Positions 1 through 10,981 of a DNA stretch of 64,000 bases are shown here, one piece after another. A model generated the notes under the pieces. It searched no databases. It was not told where the DNA came from and worked only from the letters and a program-made list of their open reading frames with translations. Positions within the stretch are counted from its first letter, which is position 1; the number at the start of each line of letters is the position of its first letter. A program made the translations under genes and the position numbers. Location: positions 124,001 to 188,000 of the forward strand of contig NZ_ANAH02000001.1 in the NCBI RefSeq assembly GCF_000335475.2. Reading direction: 5' to 3'. Origin of the DNA: Cystobacter fuscus DSM 2262 (GTDB taxonomy: Bacteria > Myxococcota > Myxococcia > Myxococcales > Myxococcaceae).

Positions 1-2
1 GC

Positions 3-1502
3 ACCTACCTCGGCACGGTGCGCACGAGCCCCCAGGCACAGAACTCGAGCAAGGACATCCCCTTCCCCAGTGGGCTGCTCGAGCCGGGGCAGGAGAACCA
101 GCTCTCCGTGCTGGTGCGCAACATGGGGCACAACGAGGATGGTGGCAGCAACGACGGACACAAGAACCCCCGGGGTCTGCTCGCGGCGAAGATGATGGGT
201 TCCGGGTCGGTGATCTCCTGGCGCATCCAGGGTGCACGCGGCGGCGAGAGCCTCGTCGAGCCGCTGACCGGGCCCCAGAACAATGGAGGACTGCACGGAG
301 AGCGGGCCGGCTACACCCTGCCGGGCTTCCCCGACGAGACGTGGGAGTCCGCCACCCTGCCGCAAGCGACGGTGGCCCCGGGCCTCCATTGGTACCGCAC
401 GGAGGTCCAGCTCGAGCTCCCCGAGGGACAGGACATCCCCATCGCGCTGCGCTTCGGCGGAGAGACGGCCCCCAAGTACCGCGCGTTGATCTTCGTCAAC
501 GGCTACAACCTGGGTCAGTACGTCAATGACGTCGGTCCCCAGCGAGACTTCTCGCTCCCCCAGGGCTTCCTGCGCCATCGCGGGAAGAACACGCTCGCGC
601 TCGCGGTGTGGAGCGACGACGGCGCGGGACCGGGCCCGGTGGAGTTCGTGGCGAAGGCGAACGCCGTGACGGGGCTCGTGGTCCGTGACGTGGAGAGCCC
701 CTCGTATGCGCCAGTGCGCTACACCGAGCAGCGGGCGACCACGGCGCGGCTCGAACTGCCCGCGGAGGCCGAGGATGGTGCGTCCTTCACGGCCACCGCG
801 CGGTTGGAGGTTCCCTCGGGAGAGCCAGCGGCCACGGGAGTACGATTCACCCTGGAGGTCCCCAGCGGCTGGACGTCCGAGCCGACGGGTACCACCCCCG
901 ACGGCATCACGTCCTGGAAGGTCACGGTCCCCTCCACGGGCCGCACGCCGGCATCCCCGCCCGCGCTGCTGAGGGCGACGGCCGCCTACGTGCAAGCAGG
1001 CGCGGCCCGCTCGGCGAGCGACGTTCGCTTCGTCGGCCGTCCGGTTCCTCCGCCGGTGGCTGGCGAGCAGTGGGTCAGCGACATGCTCTTCGACGCCAGC
1101 ACCAACGCCTGGGGCCCCGTGGAGCGGGACATGTCCAACGGGGAGCAGGCGGCCGGCGACGGGCGTCCGCTCACGGTGGGCGGCACCGAGCACGCCAAGG
1201 GCCTCGGCACGCACGCGGATTCGTCCGTCACGGTGACCCTGAAGGGCTGCGAGTCCTTCACCGCGATCGTCGGCGTGGACGACGAGGTGGGGGATCGGGG
1301 AGATGTCACGTTCGAGGTCATCGGGGACGGCAAGTCCTTGTGGAAGTCCCCGACCGTGACGGGCAGCAGCGCGCCGCTCCCCGTGAGCGTCGATGTCACG
1401 GGCGTGACCCAGTTGCGCCTGGTCGTCGACGACCTCGGGAGCAACGGCAAGGACCATGCGGATTGGGCCTCGGCGAAGCTCACCGGCTGCACCGGCCCAT
1501 GA
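3..1502 (+). CDS. GH35-like beta-galactosidase, C-terminal part (5' end outside window)
   Basis: The reading frame is open from the first bases, so the gene is 5'-partial and the catalytic barrel lies upstream. What remains is the beta-sandwich tail of a secreted glycosidase. A jelly-roll region around nt 370-660 contains a VNGYNLGQY segment typical of GH35 beta-galactosidases. A NEW3-like Ig domain follows at about nt 740-1000. A C-terminal NPCBM/NEW2 carbohydrate-binding domain (about nt 1060-1495) carries the GLGTHADS motif and ends in a Cys-containing strand. Expected role: hydrolysis of beta-galactosides in the periplasm or outside the cell. Substrate specificity cannot be read without the catalytic part. 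A strong hairpin begins 9 nt after the stop, so transcription probably ends here. Confidence 0.8.
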   Translation, partial: TYLGTVRTSPQAQNSSKDIPFPSGLLEPGQENQLSVLVRNMGHNEDGGSNDGHKNPRGLLAAKMMGSGSVISWRIQGARGGESLVEPLTGPQNNGGLHGERAGYTLPGFPDETWESATLPQATVAPGLHWYRTEVQLELPEGQDIPIALRFGGETAPKYRALIFVNGYNLGQYVNDVGPQRDFSLPQGFLRHRGKNTLALAVWSDDGAGPGPVEFVAKANAVTGLVVRDVESPSYAPVRYTEQRATTARLELPAEAEDGASFTATARLEVPSGEPAATGVRFTLEVPSGWTSEPTGTTPDGITSWKVTVPSTGRTPASPPALLRATAAYVQAGAARSASDVRFVGRPVPPPVAGEQWVSDMLFDASTNAWGPVERDMSNGEQAAGDGRPLTVGGTEHAKGLGTHADSSVTVTLKGCESFTAIVGVDDEVGDRGDVTFEVIGDGKSLWKSPTVTGSSAPLPVSVDVTGVTQLRLVVDDLGSNGKDHADWASAKLTGCTGP

Positions 1503-1510
1503 GGTGGAAC

Positions 1511-1540
1511 GAGCGCTGAGCGAAAGGAAGCCCAGCGCTC
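1511..1540 (+). terminator. Hairpin terminator after the glycosidase gene
   Basis: A perfect 8-bp inverted repeat, GAGCGCTG and CAGCGCTC, is separated by 14 nt and sits just after the TGA at 1500-1502. A second C-run/G-run hairpin follows at about 1553-1578. There is no clear T tract, so the call rests on stem strength and position. Confidence 0.55.
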
Positions 1541-1748
1541 CGGTCGCATCGTCCCCCCCGAGAGCCCTCCGAGGGGGGTTGAGAGGGCAACCGGCTGCTT
1601 CCGAGCCCCCAGCGGCGTCCAACACCAGCGCCCTACCAGCTCCCGCGCCCCACGTGCTGTGACGCGGTTCATAGAAGAGCGAAGCGGACTGCGAGAAGAT
1701 GGGCTCCTCTCGAACCCAACGGCGTCTGGCGGGGGAAACACTGAGCCC

Positions 1749-4700
1749 ATGAACTCGAGCGCGAGCTATTCGATCCGGGAGACGCTGTTCACCAGCACGA
1801 AATCGCGCATCTACCGGGCGACGCGGACCGCCGACCAGCGGCCCGTGATCCTCAAGGTGCTGCACGCGGACTTCCCCAGCACGGAGCAGGTCGCCCGGCT
1901 TCACCGGGAGTACCGGCTCACCCGCGACGTTGCGATGGATGGGGTCATCGAAGTCTTCGGACTGGAGAGATTCGGAACGAGCACGGCGATCGTGCTCGAG
2001 GACTTCGGGGGGGAGTCGCTCGCACAACGGCTGTCCAGCCGCCCGCTAGAGCTTCCACATGTGTTGAGCGTGGCGATCCGGCTCGCGGACATCCTGGGGC
2101 GTGTCCATCGGCGCCACGTCATCCACAAGGACATCAATCCCTCCAACATCGTCTGGAACTCCGACACCGACAAGCTCGCGCTCATCGACTTCGGAATCGC
2201 GACCGAGCTGTCGCGCGAGACCCCCACCGTCCTCAACCCGAACGTGCTCGAGGGAACCCTCCCCTACCTGTCGCCAGAGGCCACCGGCCGCATGAACCGG
2301 GTGCTCGACTACCGCACCGACTTCTACTCGCTCGGGGTCACCCTGTACGAGCTGCTCACCGGGCAGCTCCCCTTCACCGCGACCGATCCCATGGAGCTGG
2401 TGCACTGCCACATCGCCCGCGTGCCGGTGCCGCCGTGCGAGCGGGTTGCCGGGTTGCCCGTCACCCTCTCCAACATCTTGCTCCGCCTGCTCTCCAAACG
2501 AGCCGAGGAGCGCTACCAGAGCGCCTTCTCGCTCGCCATGGATCTCCAGCGATGCCTCGACGAGGTACTCACCACCGGAACCATCTCCACCTTCGAGCTC
2601 GCACAGGGTGACGTCTCCGAGCGGTTCCAGCTCCCGCAGAAGCTCTACGGTCGCACGCGGCAGCTCGACGAGCTGCTCGCGGCCTTCGACCGGGTGAATG
2701 AAGGCGCGACGGAGCTGGTGCTCGTCGCGGGTTACTCCGGGATGGGCAAGAGCGCGCTCGTGCACGAGGTGCACAAGCCGATCGTGAAGCGCCGGGGCTA
2801 CTTCGTCTCCGGCAAGTTCGATCAGTTCAACCGGAACATTCCCTATGACTCCCTCATCCAGGCCCTCCAGGAGCTGATCCGGCAGTTGCTCGCCGAGCCG
2901 CCAGAGCGCCTGGCGAGGTGGAGGGCGGAGCTCCTGGCGGCGGTGGGACCGAACATCTCGTTGCTCATCGACGTGCTGCCCGAGGTGGAGCTCATCGTCG
3001 GAGCGCAGCCGAAGGCCCCCGAGTTGCCGCCCGCCGAGGCCCAGAACCGTTTCACCCGGACCCTCGAGAGTTTCGTCCGGACCTTCGCCGGGCCGGAGCA
3101 CCCGCTCGTCGTCTTCCTCGATGACCTCCAGTGGGCCGATCTTCCCTCGCTCGAGCTGATCGAGCGGCTCACGACGGATGCGAGCACGAAGTACCTGCTC
3201 CTGCTCGGCGCCTATCGCGACAATGAGACCGATGCCTCGCACCCGCTCGTCCACATGCTCGCCAGGATGCGCGAGGACGGCGCGACCCTGAGCACGCTGA
3301 CCCTGGGTCCGCTGTTGCGCGAGCATTGCATCCAGATCCTCGCCGAGGCGTTGAGCAGCGCCGCGCCGGACGTCGAACCGCTCGCGGACCTCGCCGTCCA
3401 CAAGACGGGGGGCAATCCCTTCTTCCTCGGGCAGTTCCTGCTGTCCCTCAACGAGGCGGGAATGATCGTCCTGGACGAGCGAACGCGCCGCTGGACCTGG
3501 GACATGGACCGCATCTCCCGCACACCGATGACGAACAATGTCGTCGAGCTGATGGCGGCGAAGATCCAGAAGCTGCCGGAAGACACCCAGCGTGTCCTGC
3601 GTCTGGCGGCCTGCATCGGCAACACCTTCGATCTGAACACCCTCACCCTCGTCGATGCCCGCCCTCCCCGGGAGACGGCGGACTCACTCTGGGCCGGGCT
3701 GCGCGAGGGTCTGATCCTGCCCTTGGACGACGCCTATAAGTTCATCGAGGACCGCTCCGTCGCCGAGGGGTTCGTGACGGGCCACTCGCGTGAGCCGGCG
3801 GCCCCGGGCGAGAAGGTCGCCTACCGCTTCCTGCACGATCGCGTGCAGCAAGCGGCCTACTCGTGGCTCCCCGAGGGGCAGCGGCGCGAACTCCACCTGC
3901 GGATCGGCCGGCTGATGCTCTCGGGACTCGCGCCCGAGGCTCGGGACGAGCAGCTCTTCACCATCGTGGGTCACCTCAACCTCGGCTCGGAGTTGCTCTC
4001 CCGTCAGGAAGAGCGCGACGAACTCGCGGAACTCAACCTCCTCGCGGGACGCAAGGCGCAGTCCTCGGCCGCGCGCACCGCCGCCATGCGCTATCTCGAG
4101 GCGGGGCTCGCGCTCCTCGGCGAGGAGCGCTGGACGCGCCACTACCCGCTGACCCTCGCGCTCCACACCCAGGCGGCGGAGGCGAGCCTCATGAGCACGG
4201 ACTTCGAGCGGATGGAGCACCACGCGGACCAGGTGCTCGAGTACGCCCGGAGTCCGCTCGATCTGGTGAAGGTCTACGAGGTCAAGATCAGGGCCTGCAC
4301 GGTCCAGAACCAGCTCCAGGAGGCGGTTCGCACCGCGCGCCGGATCTTCGCGCTGCTGGGCATCATGTTCCCCGAACAGCCGACGCCCGAGCATGTGCGC
4401 ATCGAAATCACGAAGCTCAGGACGGCCATGGGGCAGCGCCGGATTGAAGAGCTCATCGAGCTTCCCCCCATGACGGATCCGGTGATGCTCGCCGCCACGC
4501 GCATCTTCGCGATCATCTTCTCCGCCGCGTATATCGGCGATCGGCTGCTCTTTCCGTTACTCGTGCTCCGCCAGATCCAAATCGCGGTGAAGTACGGCAA
4601 CACCGGAGCGGTGGCGTACGGCTACGGCACGTATGGAATGGTCCTGCTCGGCATGAGGGGTGACATCGAATCCGCCTATGCGTTCGGCAAGCTGTCACTG

Positions 4701-7142
4701 CGGGTGCTCGAGCGCTACGACGCAAGGGAGTACGTTCCCCGCACGCTCTACCTCTGGCACTACTTCATCCGCCATTGGAAGGAACACGCACGCGAGAGCT
4801 TCCGCGGCCTCCAGGAGGTCTACCGGACTGGACTGGATCTCGGAGATCTCGAGTTCGCGGGTTGGGCGGCACAGGCGGGCCTGGGTACTGCCCGCTTCCT
4901 GGGCCTGGATCTCGCGGAGTTCGAACGAAGCTCCAGTGGCTGGCTCCAGGCCATTGCTCAGATCAAGCAGGAGAGCGCGCTCTACATGGCAAGGATTTCA
5001 TGCCAGACCGCACTGAACCTGAGGGGAGTATCCGCCGACCCATGCCGCCTCATCGGGACCGCGTACGACGAGGACAAGCAGCTCCCCGTCCACCTGGAGG
5101 CCAACCACGTTTCAAGCCTGGCCGCTCTCTTCACCTGCAAAACGCAACTCTGCTACCTGTTCGGGCGTCACACCGAAGCGCTCGCTCACGCAGTGATGGC
5201 GGAGCGCTACCTCGGGGGGGCGGTGGCCACCCACGCGGTTCCCACCTTCTACTTCTTCGACTCGCTCGTGCGCCTGGCGCTCTACTCCGGCATGTCCACA
5301 GAGGAGCGCGAACAGACGGTGAAACGCGTGGAGGACGGGCTGGCCAAGATGAAGATCTGGGCCGAGCACGCGCCCATGAACAACGGGGCGAAGCATGCGC
5401 TGATGGCCGCGGAGCGCCACCGCGTGCTCGGCGAGGTGGAATTGGCGCGGGAGGAGTACTACCGCGCCATCGAGCTCGCCCGAGAGCACGAATACCGCAA
5501 CGACGAGGCGCTCGCGACGGAGCTGTTCGCCGCGTTCCTCGCGGGCCGAAGAGAGCACGAGGTCGCGCGGCTCTTCAGGGCCAAGGCACGCCACCTCTAC
5601 CACCTCTGGGGAGCCGAGGCGAAGGTGGCCCAGCTCGACCGCACCTTCCCGGAGCTGCGCACGGTGACGATGTCCAGCGCGCCGTCCAAGGTGTCCGACA
5701 CCACGACTTCCGAACTCACCCACCCCTCGAGCGCGCTCGACCTCGTGAGCGTGCTCAAGGCCTCGCAGGCGATCTCCGGAGAGCGGGTCCTCACCCATCT
5801 GCTCGAGAAGCTGATGCAGATCGTGATCGAGAACGCCGGGGCACGCTGGGGCGTCTTGATCCTCGAGGACGAGCGTCCGCTCGTCGCCGTGGCGAAGCAG
5901 CCGTCGAAGGACGGGCCGGGTGGCGTCACGCTGCACGAGAGCCTCGAGCAGACCCCCGTCGCCTTCTCCGAGGCCATCGTGCGCTACGTGCAACGGACCC
6001 AGGAGGTGGTGGTGCTCGATGACGCCTCCACCGCCACCTCCTTCGATTCGGATCCCTACATCGCGGCGAACCGGCCCAAGTCGGTGCTGTGCATGCCGAT
6101 CATCCACCACAAGAAGCGCGCGGGCATCCTCTACCTGGAGAACGAGCTGCTCGCGAATGCCTTCACCCCGGAGCGCTGCAAGGTACTCGAACTGCTCACC
6201 GCCCAGGCCGCCATCTCGCTGGAGAACGCCAAGCTCTACGACACGCTCGAGATGCGGGTGAAGGAGCGGACGCGGGAGCTGTCCGAGACACTCCAGCGCC
6301 TCCAGGACACGCAGAAACAGCTCATCCTCCAGGAGAAGCTCGCGTCGCTTGGCAGCCTGACGTCCGGGATCGCGCATGAGATCAAGAACCCGCTCAACTT
6401 CGTGAGCAACTTCGCCGAGTCCGCGGTATCGCTGGTCGCGGAACTCCGCGAGGAGCTCAAGCACCAGCGGGAGGACCCGAAGCAGGCGAGACCCGAGAAC
6501 GTGGAGCAGATCCTGGATGACCTCTCGCAGGGAGCGACGAAGATCCGCGAGAACAGCGCGCGCGCGGACCGGATCGTCCGCGCGATGCTCGAGCACGCGC
6601 GGACGGGTTCCGGGAAGATCCGGCAGGTGGAGCTCAATGCACTGGTGCGCGAGCACGTGAGCCTGGCCATGAGCGGCCGGAAGGTCCGTGCCGGCAGCGA
6701 GATGGTCATGCCCACGCTCCTCGCCCACTACGACGAGTCACTCGGGAGCGTGTCCATCGCACCGGAGGACATCGGGCGGGTCATCCTGAACCTCACCAAC
6801 AATGCCCTCTACACGCTCGCGGCCAAGAAGAAGACGCGAGGCAGCGGATTCACGCCCCAGCTCATGGTGTCGACCCAGGATCTGGGCGAGCGTTTCGAGA
6901 TCCGCATTCGCGACAATGGGATGGGGATCCCCACGTCGGTGAGAGAGAAGATCTGCACCCCCTTCTTCACCACCAAGCCGCCAGGCGAAGGGACAGGGCT
7001 TGGCCTGTCGATCAGCCACGACATCGTCGTCCAGGGTCACGGCGGAGGTCTGAGTTTCACCTCCGCGGAGGGAGAGTACACCGAGTTCGTATTGGTGTTG
7101 CCCAAGCGCGCGAGCATCGGGCAGTTGGATTCGCTCAGGTGA
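1749..7142 (+). CDS. Trifunctional Ser/Thr kinase - AAA ATPase - GAF - sensor histidine kinase
   Basis: A signalling protein of 1797 residues. An N-terminal Ser/Thr kinase domain (about 10-270) has the VILK lysine, a [10 protein letters not shown] catalytic loop near 128 (HKD instead of HRD, Asp retained) and a DFG. A large AAA_16-type ATPase (Walker A GYSGMGKS near 330) is followed by a helical, TPR-like region to about 1300. A GAF domain (about 1340-1500) leads into a coiled coil and a histidine kinase with H-box ([10 protein letters not shown], near 1542), N-box ([10 protein letters not shown]), DNGMGIP and GTGLGLS. No membrane segment is visible, so it is probably cytosolic and reads a ligand through GAF. 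No response regulator is adjacent. The ATG at 1749 was chosen over a GTG at 1659 because GGGGGAAA lies about 10 nt upstream and homology begins there. Confidence 0.9.
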   Translation: MNSSASYSIRETLFTSTKSRIYRATRTADQRPVILKVLHADFPSTEQVARLHREYRLTRDVAMDGVIEVFGLERFGTSTAIVLEDFGGESLAQRLSSRPLELPHVLSVAIRLADILGRVHRRHVIHKDINPSNIVWNSDTDKLALIDFGIATELSRETPTVLNPNVLEGTLPYLSPEATGRMNRVLDYRTDFYSLGVTLYELLTGQLPFTATDPMELVHCHIARVPVPPCERVAGLPVTLSNILLRLLSKRAEERYQSAFSLAMDLQRCLDEVLTTGTISTFELAQGDVSERFQLPQKLYGRTRQLDELLAAFDRVNEGATELVLVAGYSGMGKSALVHEVHKPIVKRRGYFVSGKFDQFNRNIPYDSLIQALQELIRQLLAEPPERLARWRAELLAAVGPNISLLIDVLPEVELIVGAQPKAPELPPAEAQNRFTRTLESFVRTFAGPEHPLVVFLDDLQWADLPSLELIERLTTDASTKYLLLLGAYRDNETDASHPLVHMLARMREDGATLSTLTLGPLLREHCIQILAEALSSAAPDVEPLADLAVHKTGGNPFFLGQFLLSLNEAGMIVLDERTRRWTWDMDRISRTPMTNNVVELMAAKIQKLPEDTQRVLRLAACIGNTFDLNTLTLVDARPPRETADSLWAGLREGLILPLDDAYKFIEDRSVAEGFVTGHSREPAAPGEKVAYRFLHDRVQQAAYSWLPEGQRRELHLRIGRLMLSGLAPEARDEQLFTIVGHLNLGSELLSRQEERDELAELNLLAGRKAQSSAARTAAMRYLEAGLALLGEERWTRHYPLTLALHTQAAEASLMSTDFERMEHHADQVLEYARSPLDLVKVYEVKIRACTVQNQLQEAVRTARRIFALLGIMFPEQPTPEHVRIEITKLRTAMGQRRIEELIELPPMTDPVMLAATRIFAIIFSAAYIGDRLLFPLLVLRQIQIAVKYGNTGAVAYGYGTYGMVLLGMRGDIESAYAFGKLSLRVLERYDAREYVPRTLYLWHYFIRHWKEHARESFRGLQEVYRTGLDLGDLEFAGWAAQAGLGTARFLGLDLAEFERSSSGWLQAIAQIKQESALYMARISCQTALNLRGVSADPCRLIGTAYDEDKQLPVHLEANHVSSLAALFTCKTQLCYLFGRHTEALAHAVMAERYLGGAVATHAVPTFYFFDSLVRLALYSGMSTEEREQTVKRVEDGLAKMKIWAEHAPMNNGAKHALMAAERHRVLGEVELAREEYYRAIELAREHEYRNDEALATELFAAFLAGRREHEVARLFRAKARHLYHLWGAEAKVAQLDRTFPELRTVTMSSAPSKVSDTTTSELTHPSSALDLVSVLKASQAISGERVLTHLLEKLMQIVIENAGARWGVLILEDERPLVAVAKQPSKDGPGGVTLHESLEQTPVAFSEAIVRYVQRTQEVVVLDDASTATSFDSDPYIAANRPKSVLCMPIIHHKKRAGILYLENELLANAFTPERCKVLELLTAQAAISLENAKLYDTLEMRVKERTRELSETLQRLQDTQKQLILQEKLASLGSLTSGIAHEIKNPLNFVSNFAESAVSLVAELREELKHQREDPKQARPENVEQILDDLSQGATKIRENSARADRIVRAMLEHARTGSGKIRQVELNALVREHVSLAMSGRKVRAGSEMVMPTLLAHYDESLGSVSIAPEDIGRVILNLTNNALYTLAAKKKTRGSGFTPQLMVSTQDLGERFEIRIRDNGMGIPTSVREKICTPFFTTKPPGEGTGLGLSISHDIVVQGHGGGLSFTSAEGEYTEFVLVLPKRASIGQLDSLR

Positions 7143-7286
7143 CGTGGCCCGCGTCGAATGCCGCCCTTGCCGACGAGGGGCCGCCGTCCTGGCACGCCTC
7201 CAGCCAAGCCTGGTTCTCTTTCAAGTGGGAAGCCCCACGCACGGGTTGCATCATGGCTCCCGAGAAGACCTTCGAGGGGGGTCGAG

Positions 7287-8291
7287 ATGGAGAAGCGTCG
7301 CGAGAGCAGGAAGCGGATGGGGTGGATCCTCGTGGCCATGGGACTGGGAGGACTCGCCGCCGTAGGGTACGGGGTGGGCCGCGCGCCGTCGGAGCCCGAG
7401 AGCAGCGCGAGCCCGTGCACTCCCGGCCACGTGGACCCCGAGCGATTGAAGGCGCATGTACGCACCCTGAGCGAGACCTTCGTGCCTCGCGATCACCTGC
7501 ACCCGGAGAACCTGGAGCGCACGGCGGACTACCTCGCCGAGGCGCTCACCCGCGCGGGCGGCCGTGTGCGCTCGGAGCCATACTCGGTGGGGGAAACACG
7601 CTACCGCAACGTCGTCGCCACCTTCGGACCGGAGAGCGGGGAGCGGCTCGTCATCGGCGCGCACTACGACGCGGCCGAAGGAGCACCGGGCGCGGATGAC
7701 AACGCCAGTGGGGTGGCGGGCCTGATGGAACTGGCGGTGCTGCTCGGGGCGCGCCCCCCGCCGATGCGCGTGGACCTCGTGGGCTTCACCCTGGAGGAGC
7801 CTCCCCACTTCCGCCAACCCACCATGGGCAGCAAGGTCCACGCCCGGGCGCTGCGCCAGCAGGGGGTGAAGGTGCGCGCGATGATCTCCCTGGAGAGCCT
7901 GGGCTACTTCTCCGACGCGCCCAACAGCCAGCGCTACCCGGTGGCCGCGCTCGAGTGGCGCTATCCCTCCCGAGGCCAGTTCATCGCCGTGGTGGGACGC
8001 ACCGACGAACAGGCCCTCATCACCACCGTGCACGACGCCCTGCGCGCGCGGGAGGGCCTGGCCACCGAGTCATTGGCCGCGCCTCGCTCGCTCACCGGCG
8101 TGGACTTCTCCGACCATGCGAGCTTCTGGGACGAGGGCTACCCGGCCGTCCTCGTCACCGACACCGCCCTGTTCCGCAACCCCGGCTACCACACGGCCGA
8201 GGACACCTGGGATCGGCTCGACTACGCACGCATGGCGCTCACGGTCCAAGGCGTCCAATGCGCCGTGGAGGCGCTCCTCCCACGGCGGTGA
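7287..8291 (+). CDS. Membrane-anchored M28-family zinc peptidase
   Basis: 334 residues. A positively charged N-terminus is followed by one hydrophobic segment (about 11-31), so the catalytic domain is probably exported and anchored. Metal-binding features of M28 aminopeptidases are visible: GAHYDA (H126, D128), a GADDNASG motif (D137), the EE pair near 170-171 that supplies the general base and a ligand, DFSDH, and the late His in GYHTAEDT. Expected activity is removal of N-terminal residues with two zinc ions. The start has GAGGGGGG about 8 nt upstream, and an upstream in-frame start at 7158 lacks this support. It lies 144 bp after the large kinase and may be cotranscribed. Confidence 0.85.
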   Translation: MEKRRESRKRMGWILVAMGLGGLAAVGYGVGRAPSEPESSASPCTPGHVDPERLKAHVRTLSETFVPRDHLHPENLERTADYLAEALTRAGGRVRSEPYSVGETRYRNVVATFGPESGERLVIGAHYDAAEGAPGADDNASGVAGLMELAVLLGARPPPMRVDLVGFTLEEPPHFRQPTMGSKVHARALRQQGVKVRAMISLESLGYFSDAPNSQRYPVAALEWRYPSRGQFIAVVGRTDEQALITTVHDALRAREGLATESLAAPRSLTGVDFSDHASFWDEGYPAVLVTDTALFRNPGYHTAEDTWDRLDYARMALTVQGVQCAVEALLPRR

Positions 8292-8313
8292 CGGGTGAAC
8301 CAACTCGGGCAGT

Positions 8314-8334
8314 GTGTCAGACGACTCGTAGGGG
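8314..8334 (+). repeat. Dispersed 21-bp repeat, copy 1
   Basis: The sequence begins GTGTCAGACGACTCG and is identical over 21 bp to 19626-19646. It is related, with four transitions, to 34498-34518. The other two copies lie next to broken Rpn genes. Confidence 0.6.
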
Positions 8335-8336
8335 CG

Positions 8337-8385
8337 AGGTGTCGATACGATTCCTTTGACACCTTCGCCGGAGACACCTTCGCCG
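8337..8385. other. Intergenic inverted and direct repeats between convergent genes
   Basis: AGGTGTC at 8337-8343 pairs with GACACCT at 8358-8364 (14-nt loop). The 13-mer GACACCTTCGCCG occurs at 8358-8370 and again at 8373-8385. The position between converging genes suggests a weak bidirectional terminator, but no T tract is present. Confidence 0.35.
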
Positions 8386-8394
8386 ACGAGGACG

Positions 8395-10398
8395 TCAGCG
8401 TCCGAGATGCCGACGTCGCAGGCCCACGGCGAGCGCGCACAAGCTGAGCCACAGCATCGACGTGTCCCGGCCTGGGGCTGAGCAGCCGAATCCATCCCCG
8501 ATCGACGCGCGATCAGCAGCCGCGACGCGGAAGTGCCAGGAGGCGGGGCTGTCGTCCTCGTTGCCCGCGCGGTCCCGGGAACGCACCCTCACTGTATGCG
8601 AACCATCGGGCACGTCCGTGAAGATGCCCGAGGCCGGACAGGGGTTGAATGCCCCCCCATCCAAGCTGCACGTGTAGGTCACCGTCTCCTCGCTCGATCC
8701 GAATTCGAAACGAGGGTTGTGCTCATGGATGGTCCCCTGGGGCCCAGAGACGAAGGTGTCCGGGGGCGTGATGTCCACGAGGAAGGTACTGGGCGTGCTG
8801 TCGAGGCTCTGCACGGCATCCACCGCCGCAACGGCCCGCACCGTGTGCGAGCCCTCGGCAAGGTCCTGGGGAAGCGCGAAGGAGAAACTCCCCGAGGCAT
8901 CGGACAACACCCGGCCGACCTCCTCTCCATCAATGAGGAGGAGGATCTCGGTGTTGGGTGATGCCCGCTGCGGGTAGAGCGCGGAGGTGCCCGTGATGCG
9001 GGGACGCACGTTGTTGGTGATGGTCCCGTTGGGAGGTGTGACCACGGTGGGCGGCGTGGGGATGATGAAACCGTAGGCCAGCTTGATAGGCGTGCTGTTA
9101 ACACCCGCCTGGGCACCGTAGGAATACGCACTGGCGTCTTGCTGTGCTCCGGGGGAGGACCCCATGGAGAGGATCTCGCAACTGGCTCCCGGCTCGGACT
9201 GGAACAGCGCCTGTCCCCCGCCGCCTCCTCCTCCCGGACCGACCCGCGGGGTGGGCGAGGAGCCACCAATACCACCCGTCACGGCGGCGATGTGACACCC
9301 GGCCGACCTGACGATGCGCACGTAGAGCGCGCCACCTGCGCCACCGCCACCGCTCCCCTCATAGGCCGACCCCCCCAAACCGCCCGAGGCGTCGAGCACC
9401 CCCCCACCCATGAGCTGGCGGGCTCGCAGGAAGACGGCCCCGCCTCCGGCCCCGCCGCTTCCCCCGAATGATGTGGAAGGGCCATGGCCCGCGCCGCCGC
9501 CCCCGCCGAACAGGAGTCGGGTCAACAAGGGGGCGGAGACGGCCGCCCCTCCCTTTCCTCCTACGTCCCGCCCACCATCGTTCGCGTCCGAGCGTCCACC
9601 CTGCCCGCCGCTACCGCCGTTGCCTCCCCCTCCGCCTCCAGACCGGAAGCAGATGCCGCCGCCCGCGCCATTGGCCACGTTGCCCCGCCCGGTCTGGGAG
9701 GCGCCATAACGGCTCACCCCCGCGAGACCCTCGCCCTTTTGAGCGCCATTGGGCACGCCCTCGTCCAGCTCGATACAGCCCCGGGTCACCCATTCATTGG
9801 CGACGTACTGACCGCCCCGGAAACCCGAGTCCCTCGCGGAAATGGAGCCCTGGTTGTTCACCTCGTCGGTGGCCAGGAACGCGACGACGCCGCCCACGCT
9901 CCCATTCCAGCGAGCGGCCGTGAGGCTCCCACCCGCGGGAACGGTGACAGTGGTGTATTCCGGCACGCGGATGACCTGGCTCAGGTTGGCCGGATAGTCC
10001 TGGACGAGGGGAGCGGTCAGCCGCAGCGTCGAGGGCGTCACCTCGGCCAGCCGCGCGAACTCCCAACGCCCCGCCCCGCTGGTGTTCACGTCCACGGGAC
10101 CCGGGTCTCCAGACGCGGGAGCGGGCGAGAGGCCCGAGACCTGATACACGAGCACCAGGTCGCCTTGCGCGAAGCAGGTGTCCGCGAGACAAGCGCCTAC
10201 CTCCAAGGAGGTGGCCTTGCGAGCCGCGGGGGCTGTCAGGGGCGCGTAGGCGTTGATGACGGTGTTCGACCCGGTCACGGTGAGCGCCCCGTCGCGTCCC
10301 GAGCCCAGTCCGAAGGTGTCGGGTTCCGCCCGAGCCAGTAATGGGCCCAGGGCCAGCAGGCCCACGGCGGGAAGCCACTTCCGCATGAATGGAGTCAT
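8395..10398 (-). CDS. AgmC-like secreted Gly-rich protein with Ig-like domains and MYXO-CTERM-like tail
   Basis: 667 residues with a cleavable signal peptide ending near ARA-EP. The N-terminal third resembles myxobacterial AgmC-type surface proteins (adventurous gliding motility). A very glycine-rich stretch (about 225-410) follows, then a Bap/Big-type Ig domain beginning near TPPTVVTPPNG and a second one with VTYTCSLDGG. The C-terminus has GFGCSAPG, a hydrophobic helix and an RRR cluster, the layout of the MYXO-CTERM sorting signal used for cell-surface anchoring in this order. The start overlaps the stop of the upstream barrel gene by 4 nt (ATGA), so the two are probably translationally coupled. 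The motility role is by family only. Confidence 0.75.
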   Translation of the reverse strand: MTPFMRKWLPAVGLLALGPLLARAEPDTFGLGSGRDGALTVTGSNTVINAYAPLTAPAARKATSLEVGACLADTCFAQGDLVLVYQVSGLSPAPASGDPGPVDVNTSGAGRWEFARLAEVTPSTLRLTAPLVQDYPANLSQVIRVPEYTTVTVPAGGSLTAARWNGSVGGVVAFLATDEVNNQGSISARDSGFRGGQYVANEWVTRGCIELDEGVPNGAQKGEGLAGVSRYGASQTGRGNVANGAGGGICFRSGGGGGGNGGSGGQGGRSDANDGGRDVGGKGGAAVSAPLLTRLLFGGGGGAGHGPSTSFGGSGGAGGGAVFLRARQLMGGGVLDASGGLGGSAYEGSGGGGAGGALYVRIVRSAGCHIAAVTGGIGGSSPTPRVGPGGGGGGGQALFQSEPGASCEILSMGSSPGAQQDASAYSYGAQAGVNSTPIKLAYGFIIPTPPTVVTPPNGTITNNVRPRITGTSALYPQRASPNTEILLLIDGEEVGRVLSDASGSFSFALPQDLAEGSHTVRAVAAVDAVQSLDSTPSTFLVDITPPDTFVSGPQGTIHEHNPRFEFGSSEETVTYTCSLDGGAFNPCPASGIFTDVPDGSHTVRVRSRDRAGNEDDSPASWHFRVAAADRASIGDGFGCSAPGRDTSMLWLSLCALAVGLRRRHLGR

Positions 10399-10922
10399 GA
10401 TCTTGGGTTCCCTTCGTCATTGAAGCGCGCGACATTGGAGGCCAGCTCAGTGCGCCCGAAGGCCACGCCGAGCAGTACCCGGAAGACGGGCGTGCCCAAG
10501 CCCGTCGTGGCTGGAGTGCCCAACTGCTCGGTCCGCAGGTCGTCCCCGCGCTGCCATGCCACCAGGGGCAGCTGGGCGTTCAATTCCAGCCAGCGCAGCG
10601 GAGCCCAGGCCAGCAACACGTGCGCCATGGCACGATCCGACACCAAAGCGCCCTTGCGGACTCCATCCAGGTAGAACACCAGGGGGTTGCGCTCGTAATG
10701 GCCCGCGACCGAGAGGCGGAATCCTCCTCGGGGCAACAGCTCTCCCGACCCCAACACCAGTGAGCCCTTGCCGCTGGGATTCAGCTCCAGGCGCTCCAGG
10801 TCGAAGACCGGAAGACCGGCGGGTTGGGCGAACGAGACCGAGGCTAACAACAGCGCCGCCACGAGAACCAGACGCACGTCTCTCACCCAGCGCCTCGGGG
10901 GGCAAGGCTTCGCGTGACTCAC
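10395..10922 (-). CDS. Shortened OmpA-family outer-membrane barrel protein
   Basis: 175 residues with a signal peptide (cleavage near SFA-QP), then beta-strand-like sequence (LVLGSGELLPRGGFRLSVAGHYERNP) matching the start of large myxobacterial OmpA-family proteins found beside AgmC-like genes. Relatives as recalled run to several hundred residues and end in an OmpA peptidoglycan-binding domain, which is absent here. After the GTPVFRVLLG segment the protein passes abruptly into FGRTELASN and stops. An internal in-frame deletion is the simplest explanation. The frame still ends in a 4-nt overlap with the next gene, so it may be expressed. It could be a functional short barrel or a decaying gene. 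Confidence 0.6.
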   Translation of the reverse strand: MSHAKPCPPRRWVRDVRLVLVAALLLASVSFAQPAGLPVFDLERLELNPSGKGSLVLGSGELLPRGGFRLSVAGHYERNPLVFYLDGVRKGALVSDRAMAHVLLAWAPLRWLELNAQLPLVAWQRGDDLRTEQLGTPATTGLGTPVFRVLLGVAFGRTELASNVARFNDEGNPRS

Positions 10923-10981
10923 GAACTCTCCATATCGGCGAAGAGGTGCGCCTCATCGCGCTCCTACCCGGCCCTGTCATC

